Below are positions 8,458-15,229 of a DNA stretch of 55,073 bases, piece after piece. The stretch covers positions 1-55,073 of the forward strand of contig USAI01000002.1 of NCBI GenBank assembly GCA_900552675.1, given 5' to 3'. Origin of the DNA: an uncultured Prevotella sp. (GTDB lineage Bacteria; Bacteroidota; Bacteroidia; Bacteroidales; Bacteroidaceae). The stretch's first letter is position 1, and each line of letters begins with the position of its first letter. The notes under the pieces are model-generated. The model did not search any database and was not told where the DNA came from. It worked only from the letters and a program-made list of their open reading frames with translations. The position numbers and the translations under genes are program-made.

Positions 8458-9165
8458 CTATTGTTCAGGAATGTTGATAATATATGGAGGCTGTGTAGAG
8501 ATGTGCAGCGTGCTGTCTTTACAGGCTTGCAGCATCTCCAGCACGCGGCTCTCACGGCTCTTCTCTGTCAGCTTACTGCTGCTTGACAGGGCTTTGGCCT
8601 TGGCATCGTTCAGCTCTTCGTTCAGCTTGTCAATTTGTATCAAGCTTTGTTGGCAGCTGTATCGGTCAGAGATGTAAACGAGCATGAAGAGAACGATGAG
8701 TATGATTACGCCAATCTGTTTTCTTACGGCTGTGGTGGCCAAGATGTCGCCACCCACAATGCTTTTAAGGGTGAGCGAGCCCAGTGGTCGGCGTTCTACC
8801 TCGTTGGCACGTTCGCGAATAACGTCGGCCAGCGATTTGCCTTCTTCGCGTTTGTCGTCGGTGTCGTTGTCAGTATTGTTGTCGGTGTCGTTGTTGGCGT
8901 TGTTCTTCTTACGCTTCTTATCTTTCTTGTTCTCCTTCTTATCCTCCTTTTTATCTTCTTTGGGGTTTTCCTTTCTATTGTCTTTTCTTTGTTCTGTTTT
9001 GTCGTTATGTTCCTCTGTTGCCTCGTCTTTGTCTTCTTTCTTCTTGCTTTGGGCAGGTGCATGGCTTTCCTTTCCGCTGTCCTGGGTGGGGGCATCGGCC
9101 ATGGCGGCTTTCAGCAAAGCTTCAATCTGTGGGTCGGGGTGCGATGTGGGGTCTTTGTGTTTCAT
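8458..9165 (-). CDS. ftsL: FtsL-like division protein with long charged N-terminus
   Basis: Identified by position between rsmH and ftsI and by architecture: one membrane span (about 150-166, IGVIILIVLFMLVYIS) followed by a short periplasmic coiled-coil segment (about 170-212). FtsL links the divisome FtsQLB complex to FtsWI. Unusually, about 145 residues precede the membrane span and include runs of K/E/D (KKEDKKENKKDKKRKK, 72-87) and an N/D/T repeat (about 88-104), presumably disordered in the cytoplasm. Typical FtsL is about 100-120 residues in total. The ATG overlaps the rsmH stop by 4 bp (ATGA), suggesting coupled translation. The sequence itself is weakly conserved, so the name rests mostly on context. 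Confidence 0.75.
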   Translation of the reverse strand: MKHKDPTSHPDPQIEALLKAAMADAPTQDSGKESHAPAQSKKKEDKDEATEEHNDKTEQRKDNRKENPKEDKKEDKKENKKDKKRKKNNANNDTDNNTDNDTDDKREEGKSLADVIRERANEVERRPLGSLTLKSIVGGDILATTAVRKQIGVIILIVLFMLVYISDRYSCQQSLIQIDKLNEELNDAKAKALSSSSKLTEKSRESRVLEMLQACKDSTLHISTQPPYIINIPEQ

Positions 9166-10154
9166 TTCTTCTCTGCAATTCTTAGTTTTGCGCTTCGGCT
9201 ACGTGGGTTCTTTTCCTGTTCTTCGTCAGAGGGCACAATCACCTTGTTGTTGATGAGGCGGTAGGGCGAACTCACACGACCGAAGAAGTCTTCCTCGGCC
9301 TTGCCAGCACAGTCGCCTGTCTTCATAATGTTTTTCACCATGCGGTCTTCCAGCGAGTGATAGGTGATGACCGACAGGCGGCCGCCCTCGCCCAGCAGTT
9401 CGGTGGCAGCGGTAAGCATCTGTTTCAGGGCATCCATCTCGTGGTTCACCTCAATGCGCAGGGCCTGAAACAGCTTGGCCATATCTTTCTTTTCGCGCTC
9501 GCGGCGGAACAGAGGTTCTACGGCTTTCATAAAGTCGGTGGTGGTGGCAATGGCGTTTTGTGTGCGTGCCTTGGCCAGCGTGGCTGCAATACGTCGCGCG
9601 TTTTTCAGTTCGCCGTACAGGTAGAACACGTCGGCCAACTGCTCTTCGCTATATGTGTTTACGATGTCGGCCGCCGTCATGCCCGCACGTTTGTTCATGC
9701 GCATATCGAGCGGAGCGTCGAAACGGAACGAGAAGCCACGTGTGGCATCGTCGAAGTGGTGCGACGACACGCCCAGGTCGGCCAGCAGTCCGTCAATATG
9801 GTCTATGTTGTAATAGCGCATCCAGTTTTTCAGGTAGCGAAAGTTGCTGCGCACGAAGGTGAAGTTGTCGGGGGCATCAGGGCCAATGTTTCCTTCGGCA
9901 TCGGCATCTTGATCGAAGCTGAAGAGGCGGGCGGTGGGGTCGAGGCGTCGCAATATCTCGCGCGAATGGCCTCCGCCGCCGAAGGTTACGTCAACATACA
10001 CGCCTCCAGGCTGAATGTTGAGGCCATCGATGCTCTCATGCAGCAGCACGGGCACATGATAGCCTTGCGCTGTTACAATGTTGTCGGCGCCTGTTGTGGT
10101 GGCGGCTTCGCAGTGGGCCGCTATAGTGTTATCTTTTTCTGTTATCTGGGTCAT
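9162..10154 (-). CDS. rsmH: RsmH (MraW), 16S rRNA m4C1402 methyltransferase
   Basis: An S-adenosylmethionine-dependent methyltransferase acting on N4 of C1402 in the ribosomal P site. The SAM loop is VDVTFGGGGHS (54-64), and DQDADA, the LGVSSHHFD segment, the MRMNKRAG stretch, ALRIEVNHE and SVITYHSLEDRMVKN are family signatures. The 330 residues include about 30 extra N-terminal residues before YHVPVLLHES, where homologues usually begin. A later start is possible, but no internal Met lies close to it. It is the first gene of the cluster in this window; mraZ, its usual upstream partner, is absent. Confidence 0.95.
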   Translation of the reverse strand: MTQITEKDNTIAAHCEAATTTGADNIVTAQGYHVPVLLHESIDGLNIQPGGVYVDVTFGGGGHSREILRRLDPTARLFSFDQDADAEGNIGPDAPDNFTFVRSNFRYLKNWMRYYNIDHIDGLLADLGVSSHHFDDATRGFSFRFDAPLDMRMNKRAGMTAADIVNTYSEEQLADVFYLYGELKNARRIAATLAKARTQNAIATTTDFMKAVEPLFRREREKKDMAKLFQALRIEVNHEMDALKQMLTAATELLGEGGRLSVITYHSLEDRMVKNIMKTGDCAGKAEEDFFGRVSSPYRLINNKVIVPSDEEQEKNPRSRSAKLRIAEKK

Positions 10155-10210
10155 ATGTAATCAAAATACATGTAAAATACATGCGTACCTTAATAATAGG
10201 AATTAGTGTT

Positions 10211-10218
10211 CAAAGTTA
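10211..10218 (-). promoter_or_regulatory. Possible -7 box for the dcw operon
   Basis: On the minus strand this reads TAACTTTG, a match to the Bacteroidota TAnnTTTG element, 57 bp upstream of the rsmH ATG. I could not find a convincing TTTG -33 element at the right distance, so it is tentative. Confidence 0.4.
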
Positions 10219-10354
10219 TATAAAATTCTGCACTTCGCGCCACTTTTCCCCATATTTTTTGTTTATCCCATAAAAAAGATGATGTATGATGATGTGGGGA
10301 GGGGTGGCACATGCCGCTATTTGTCACATTTTGAGACAAATATCTCTTATATCG

Positions 10355-10386
10355 CTTGCATTATTCAGACGAAACCACTATATTTG
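10355..10386 (+). promoter_or_regulatory. Promoter of candidate structured RNA
   Basis: CTTG at 10355-10358 and TATATTTG at 10379-10386 are separated by 20 bp, matching the Bacteroidota -33/-7 consensus with one mismatch. The expected transcription start is near 10393. Confidence 0.7.
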
Positions 10387-10392
10387 CACTGT

Positions 10393-10732
10393 CTTCACCT
10401 ATGCCTGACCAATGTCGGCTTAGCTGAAAGCCCATGTGGGCTTAAGGGGGTGGACAAATATACATAAAAGGCGTTACTGACGCTTTGGTTTTGACGTATC
10501 TGAATCTCGCAAATTCAAACTGTAAGTCAAAAACAAAGCAACGGGGACGCCCCAAAGGGTGTATTATATCTATATGCCTAATGTCATCGTACGCTATCTT
10601 GCGCATGATGCGTTAGGGTATATCATATACTTACACGACGTGGGGCTTTCAGCGTTGCTCGTTTCGACTTACAGGGCAATGCGAGAGCCTAGATACGTGG
10701 AACGAGCAGAAGACTGGCTCCACGTTTTTTTG
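10393..10732 (+). ncRNA. Candidate structured non-coding RNA, about 340 nt
   Basis: A promoter-to-terminator unit with no convincing gene but stacked helices. Helix A: GGCGT (10470-10474) pairs with ACGCC (10547-10551), enclosing a 14-bp stem GCTTTGGTTTTGAC (10482-10495) / GTCAAAAACAAAGC (10526-10539) with one mismatch. Hairpin B: 10559-10636, a long imperfect hairpin from GTGTA to TACAC. Hairpin C: 10644-10650 and 10652-10658 pair with 10676-10682 and 10683-10689 (14 bp including G-U pairs). Hairpin D is the terminator. It does not match the conserved cores I know for RNase P RNA, tmRNA or SRP RNA; 6S RNA cannot be excluded. It may be independent or a leader of the genes starting at 10800. 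Confidence 0.65.
10695..10732 (+). terminator. Rho-independent terminator of the candidate RNA
   Basis: ACGTGGA (10695-10701) and TCCACGT (10719-10725) form a perfect stem followed by TTTTTTT. It ends the transcript from 10393 about 65 bp before the next start codon, so it could also act as an attenuator for that operon. Confidence 0.8.
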
Positions 10733-10799
10733 TATATATCCTTACTCATTTAACTATTTAGTATACCATTTGGAGCCGATGGTTAAGGGAGAAATAAAT

Positions 10800-11081
10800 A
10801 TGAATACAAATGTAGAATCAGCAAAACGTGCTTTGGTTGAAGAGATTGAGAAAAACCATCACACCTATGCGAACCCTTTTGGAAATGCAGCAAGTTACAG
10901 AAAAATTCTTGATTACATTCATGTATGTATCATGAATAACGAGTATGCAGCGGATGCCAATGAATGGCTGTACCAACTGTATAAGAAACAATCGAATGAA
11001 GAAAAGACAGTATTTCACGCACAGGTAGAACTTGTTTCTAGTGTATTGACCAGACTGAAAAATGCTGACAAACTAAAATAA
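10800..11081 (+). CDS. Small hypothetical protein, 93 aa
   Basis: I do not recognise this protein. The ATG at 10800 (MNTNVESAKRALVEEIEK) is preferred over one 30 bp upstream, because the upstream extension is short and lacks any feature. The product is hydrophilic, predicted mostly helical, with no signal peptide or membrane segment and no cysteine pairs. It ends 4 bp before the next start codon, so it is very likely co-transcribed with the large surface protein downstream. The base composition is AT-rich compared with the dcw and parC genes and similar to the first half of the next gene, consistent with the two having arrived together. Confidence 0.6.
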   Translation: MNTNVESAKRALVEEIEKNHHTYANPFGNAASYRKILDYIHVCIMNNEYAADANEWLYQLYKKQSNEEKTVFHAQVELVSSVLTRLKNADKLK

Positions 11082-11085
11082 AAAG

Positions 11086-13836
11086 ATGAAAACTATGAAC
11101 GTAATCAAAAGATTTTTGTTGCTATGGGTATTATCCATGGTAATTCTGCCATTATCAGCAGTTTCTTATGATTTTATAGAGAATGGCATATGTTATAAAC
11201 TTCTGTCGTATGGCAATTTTGTTGAAGTAACCCAAGGGAAATCTTCATACAAAGGCGATATAGTTATCCCTACAACTGTTACACATAACGGACAAGAATA
11301 CTATGTTGTAGGTATTGGCTTCGCCGCTTTTGATTGTTGTGGGAATGTAACATCGGTAAAAATGCCTGAAACGATAAGTTCAATAGGACAGTATGCTTTT
11401 AACAAGTGTAAAAAGTTGAAAGAGATACACATTCCTAAAGGAGTAAGTACTCTGTCTCTACATGCATTTGAAAATTGTACTGCTTTACAAGAAATAAGAA
11501 TACCATCTTCAGTGGTTAAAATTCAAGCCGAATACGACGGTGGCCATGGAAGTTATACTTATAACACAGAGTATGGTTGTTTCTACAACTGTACAAATCT
11601 CAAAAAAGTGATTTTTGAAGACGGAAGTACACCTATAACTTTTTATCGGCCAGGATGGGAGAATCAGGATTTTCGCTATCAGACAATTTTCTATGGATGT
11701 CCCATTGAAGAAGTTTATTTCGGTCGTGAGTTCGCTAATAGCTCTAATAACTTTCAAAATTTCTCTACGCTAAAAAAGGTGGAAATCGGCCCATGTGTCA
11801 AAACTCTACAGTATGGTTTCCTTCGGGGAACTGGAGTGAAAAAAGTCGTTGTCCCTGACAATGTAACAAAAATGTTCGGTGCCTTTTATGAATGTACCAC
11901 CCTTGAAGAACTTTATGTGGGAAATGGAATTACCGATCTTTCTGATATTGACAATACCCTTGGTGGGTGCAAAAGTCTCAAGCATCTTTACCTTGGAAAC
12001 AATATTGAAAAATTACAATTATCCATGGACGATAAACTTCCAAAATTAGAAGATGTAGTAATAACATCCTCTAAAATAAGGGAACTTATAGAAAGTCCGA
12101 AGAATAGTGATGGTGCGAAAATATATCTGCCCCAAAAAGATATGTATTCCAATGATATAACAAGAGGAGAAAAATTATCCATCGCAGATTATATAGGTAC
12201 TACTCAAGAATACACAGGTAACTCTCCCGAACTTAATTTTAGCACAAAAATAGAGAACGCCGAGATATCTGTAAATATTGGAAATCTTCATAAAAACGCA
12301 GGAATATACAAGGAAAATGTACCTGTTGAAATAAAAATAGGAGATTGGAAATCAAGTTTTGATACAGAGGTTTCTTATACCATCTCTAAGGCTCCGCTCA
12401 CAGTTATTGCCGAAAATGTAGAGCGGCCCTATGGCAGCGAGAAACAAGACCTCACCGTTTCTTATTTCGGTTTCAAGAATGGTGAGGATGAGAGCGTGCT
12501 AACAAAACCTGTTTCTATTTCAACCACGGCAAAGAAAGATAGCCCTGTAGGTACCTATCCGATAGTGCCCTTTGGCGGTTTAGCCGATAATTATGACCTC
12601 TCGTACGAAAGGGGTGTGCTTACTATTGTGAAGGCTGCACAAACGATAGCGTGGAACGATGAGCTGCCAGCCAAGGCCACCGTTGGCACAAAAATAAAGT
12701 TGGAGGCCACCACAACATCAGGCTTGCCTGTTTCTTTCAAGAGCAGTGACGAAAGTGTGGCTAACGTATCGGTCATTGGCGGAGAGCAATATCTCATTTG
12801 TAAGAAGGCTGGTGATGTTGACATTATTGCCTACCAAGAAGGCAACAAAAACTATGAGGTTGCGCCCAATGAGACGCGTAACCTTACAATAGTAAAAACA
12901 GCACAGACGATAACATGGTTGAGCGAACTGCCCACAGAAACCACTGTAGGAACAAAGATAAAGTTGGAGGCTACAGCCACCTCAGGCTTACCAGTTTCTT
13001 TCAAGAGTAGCGACGAGAGCGTGGCCAGTATCTCATATACGGGTGGAGCCTACTATCTTACCTGTAAGAAGGCTGGCAACGTGGATATTACTGCTTATCA
13101 GGAGGGCGATAACAATTATAGCGCTGCACCTGAAGATGTGCACAACCTTACAGTAGTAAGAACGGCACAGACAATATCATGGGCGAGCGAATTGCCCACA
13201 GAAACCACTGTAGGAGCAAAGATAAAGTTGGAGGCTACAGCTACCTCAGGCTTACCTGTTTCTTTCAAGAGCAGCGACGAGAGCGTGGCCAGCATCTCAT
13301 CTACAGGCGGAGTCTACTACCTCATTTGTAAGAAAGCTGGCTATGTAGACGTGACGGCTTATCAAGATGGTGATGATAAATATGAGGCAGCGCCTTATGA
13401 GGAGCATAACCTTAGAGTGGTGAAGATAGCACAGACAATAGACTGGAAAGGTGAGTTGCCTGCTGAGGCACATGTAGGCACAAAGATAAAGTTGGAAGCT
13501 ACAGCCACCTCGGGATTAACCGTCGCTTTTAAGAGTAGTGACGAGAGCGTGGCCAGCATATCCGTTACTGGTGGCGTTTGCTATCTTATCTGCAAAAAGA
13601 CTGGTAATGTGGACGTAACGGCTTATCAGGAGGGCGATGATAAATATGAGGCTGCTCCCGAGGAAATACGCAATATTACTGTAATACAAAGTAGTGGTAT
13701 CGTTGATGCAGCGCTTAACCTTGATGGCTCAGAAAAGATTTACGACACTAACGGCAATCTTTTGGAAAAATGTCAGCGTGGCGTAAACATCATTCGTTAT
13801 CCGGACGGACGAACAAAGAAAGTGGCAATAAAGTAA
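11086..13836 (+). CDS. BspA-like leucine-rich-repeat surface protein with four Ig-like repeats
   Basis: A secreted 916-residue protein. An N-terminal signal peptide (FLLLWVLSMVILPLSA) is followed by LRR_5/BspA-type repeats (about 40-350; for example IGQYAFNKCKKLKEIHIPKG and LHAFENC), a family involved in adhesion and host or matrix binding. A MBG-like segment (about 440-515, beginning PLTVIAENVERPYG) precedes four 88-residue Ig-like repeats (about 518-869, each with KIKLEATATSGLPVSFKSSD). The last 45 residues (SEKIYDTNGNLLEKCQRGVN... KKVAIK) form a sorting-type tail like those of Bacteroidota secreted proteins. The LRR half is AT-rich; the Ig half is closer to host composition. The ligand is unknown. 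Confidence 0.85.
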   Translation: MKTMNVIKRFLLLWVLSMVILPLSAVSYDFIENGICYKLLSYGNFVEVTQGKSSYKGDIVIPTTVTHNGQEYYVVGIGFAAFDCCGNVTSVKMPETISSIGQYAFNKCKKLKEIHIPKGVSTLSLHAFENCTALQEIRIPSSVVKIQAEYDGGHGSYTYNTEYGCFYNCTNLKKVIFEDGSTPITFYRPGWENQDFRYQTIFYGCPIEEVYFGREFANSSNNFQNFSTLKKVEIGPCVKTLQYGFLRGTGVKKVVVPDNVTKMFGAFYECTTLEELYVGNGITDLSDIDNTLGGCKSLKHLYLGNNIEKLQLSMDDKLPKLEDVVITSSKIRELIESPKNSDGAKIYLPQKDMYSNDITRGEKLSIADYIGTTQEYTGNSPELNFSTKIENAEISVNIGNLHKNAGIYKENVPVEIKIGDWKSSFDTEVSYTISKAPLTVIAENVERPYGSEKQDLTVSYFGFKNGEDESVLTKPVSISTTAKKDSPVGTYPIVPFGGLADNYDLSYERGVLTIVKAAQTIAWNDELPAKATVGTKIKLEATTTSGLPVSFKSSDESVANVSVIGGEQYLICKKAGDVDIIAYQEGNKNYEVAPNETRNLTIVKTAQTITWLSELPTETTVGTKIKLEATATSGLPVSFKSSDESVASISYTGGAYYLTCKKAGNVDITAYQEGDNNYSAAPEDVHNLTVVRTAQTISWASELPTETTVGAKIKLEATATSGLPVSFKSSDESVASISSTGGVYYLICKKAGYVDVTAYQDGDDKYEAAPYEEHNLRVVKIAQTIDWKGELPAEAHVGTKIKLEATATSGLTVAFKSSDESVASISVTGGVCYLICKKTGNVDVTAYQEGDDKYEAAPEEIRNITVIQSSGIVDAALNLDGSEKIYDTNGNLLEKCQRGVNIIRYPDGRTKKVAIK
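12637..13692 (+). repeat. Four 264-bp tandem repeats within the LRR/Ig surface gene
   Basis: Units begin at 12637, 12901, 13165 and 13429 (each at GCACA-A/G-AC), giving an exact 264-bp (88-codon) period. Blocks such as AAAATAAAGTTGGAGGC and the SFKSSDESVAS codons are nearly identical in DNA between units 2 and 3. This favours unit gain or loss by recombination and points to recent duplication. Confidence 0.9.
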
Positions 13837-13860
13837 AGCAAACTAAATAGTAAAAACAGA

Positions 13861-13895
13861 AAGGGCGGTGTCTTTTATAAAGGCATCGCTCTTTT
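13861..13895 (+). terminator. Rho-independent terminator after the LRR/Ig surface gene
   Basis: AAGGGCGGTGTC (13861-13872) pairs with GGCATCGCTCTT (13882-13893) over 12 bp including three G-U pairs, followed by TT. It lies 25 bp after the stop codon. Confidence 0.65.
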
Positions 13896-14148
13896 GGCAT
13901 AAGCAGATTTTCTCTCTAAGTTGGTAATGCTGTGTGGCAATCTTTTTTCGCGCTTCGCGGAGTTATTAAACATCAAACAAACCGCGCAAAGCGCGTATTA
14001 ATGATAATTAATGGAGATTAATGTTTAAAAACCCACAAGCAATGCAAAGCATTGCGAGCATAATAATACAAGGATATATTATTAAATTGCAAAAATATAA
14101 TAATACTATCTACCCATAATATTTAGTGTTACCAACCGAAGAAATAGG

Positions 14149-14272
14149 CAATAAATATGTGACGTTATCTATTTAGAAGTGTTGGGTGCTGGAGGACGGG
14201 GCGCGGAGACCACCGTCCTACTTGGAGGGCGCATCCGTTTAGATAAAAATAAATACTCGCAATAATATTTTA
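14149..14272 (+). repeat. MITE-like repeat, copy 1 (partial)
   Basis: It contains the shared left flank AATAAATATGTGA-GTTATCTATTTA, the hairpin core GGAGGACGGGGC...CCGTCCTACTT (14191-14223) and the right flank AATACTCGCAATAATATT found also at 47133-47382. The terminal TCAGATAATATT is degenerate here (AATATTTTACTGA). Confidence 0.75.
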
Positions 14273-14590
14273 CTGAAGTCTCGCAGGTTTCCAACTTGCT
14301 GTCAGTTAATGAGTTGGAAAACTGTTTAACCTATAAAAACAACATTGAACAATAAAATAATAACTTAGAACAATAAAGGAACAATATAAACAACGTTGTT
14401 TCCTTTATCATTGTATTAGGAATGTTGTTCTTGTTGTTCCTTTGTTGTTAGTGTTGTTGTTTGCTGGTTGTGGGAGAACAGGGCGCAGAGAGCCTGTTCT
14501 ACTTTAGCTTGCCCAGTAGGATGGGGTCTCTGTGTCCCCATTCTCCAGTAACAAGCAAGACGTTTATTGGCAAAAAACGGCGTAAACATC

Positions 14591-14656
14591 GGGCGAAATC
14601 ATGCAAGAAGTAGCGCGAAACCATGCAAAAAATGGCGCGAAAGCATGGAGAATGTT
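14591..14656 (+). repeat. Three 22-bp tandem repeats
   Basis: Units start at 14591, 14613 and 14635 with consensus GCGCGAAANCATGCA followed by seven variable bases. They directly precede the 14658-14745 palindrome. There are no spacers of CRISPR size and no cas genes. Confidence 0.7.
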
Positions 14657-14657
14657 A

Positions 14658-14745
14658 TCTCACATCGACCGTTATGAACATGGAGAACGGTCGTTGCTCG
14701 TGTTCATATCGACCGTTGTGAACATGTGGAACGGTCGGTGTGAGA
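14658..14745. repeat. Nested palindrome with two CGACCGTT/AACGGTCG hairpins
   Basis: The outer arms 14658-14673 and 14730-14745 pair over 16 bp with one mismatch. Inside, CGACCGTT occurs at 14666 and 14710 and AACGGTCG at 14686 and 14730, so the DNA can fold either as two small hairpins or one long one. ATGAACA/TGTTCAT gives a further alternative stem. Confidence 0.75.
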
Positions 14746-15128
14746 TGACTTGTTGGTGGGTTTTGCCCGATTTTTCCGTGGGTTTTGCTCAATGATTACA
14801 ATGCTTTTACTTGAAATATAGCTATGTTTTGTGCGATAGAGCACCTTTGTTACAATCCTCTGTATCAATGACAAAGCATTGTTTTGATGAGGGCGTGCGA
14901 GGTGTGAAGGTTTAAATGAGGGCGTGCGGGCACTAATCGTTTTCGTCAGGGAGTACGGGGCACGGAGACCCCGTACTACTAAACTGACTCACAAGTTGTT
15001 TTGAAGAATTTGAATTATAAAGCATGCAGCTGGTCAACTTGTCCCTCGGCTTTGCCGCTTGCCAAAGCAAGAACTAACATCCTACCTACAGCCAGCGACA
15101 CTTAAAAATGTTTTTAACGAACCAAGAT

Positions 15129-15159
15129 TTTGTGTAGTCGAGAAAAATGTGTAATTTTG
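15129..15159 (+). promoter_or_regulatory. Promoter of parC operon
   Basis: TTTG (15129-15132) and TAATTTTG (15152-15159) are separated by 19 bp, an exact match to the Bacteroidota consensus. The expected start is about 60 bp upstream of the parC ATG. Confidence 0.75.
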
Positions 15160-15229
15160 TGGCTACACAACAATATATGCGGTGTAGGCCCTTTTTGCCT
15201 CACCCAAATCAACATAACCTATACAGCAA

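Larger units (their letters stand above)
13896..15128. other. 1.2-kb gene-free region rich in hairpin repeats
   Basis: I find no credible gene here. The contents in order: three ATTAATG motifs ending in TTTAAAAA (13997-14029); a MITE-like repeat (about 14149-14272); a low-complexity AAC/GTTGTT self-complementary tract (about 14335-14460); two further G/C hairpin cores (14473-14504 and, inverted, 14515-14548); three 22-bp tandem units (14591-14656); a nested palindrome (14658-14745); another G/C hairpin core (14950-14980). One 64-codon open frame at 14601-14795 lies across the repeats and looks spurious. The stretch 14750-14945 shows nothing recognisable. Confidence 0.7.

Noticed and set aside
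8635..9264. Long open frames antisense to ftsL encoding runs of hydrophobic residues
   Set aside because: They are complements of the K/E/D-rich region of ftsL, not real membrane proteins.
10393..10735. tmRNA, RNase P RNA or SRP RNA identity for the structured RNA
   Set aside because: The conserved cores I know for these (RNase P GAGGAAAGTC-type, tmRNA tRNA-like ends with CCA, SRP GNAR/GGUA tetraloop region) are absent.
10559..10753. A 64-codon open frame in the intergenic region upstream of the hypothetical/LRR operon
   Set aside because: It lies entirely on the helices and terminator of the candidate RNA, has no start context, and its codons track the base-paired sequence.
14601..14795. 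A 64-codon open frame in the 1.4-kb gene-free region
   Set aside because: It runs through the 22-bp repeats and the palindrome, with no recognisable domain or upstream promoter.
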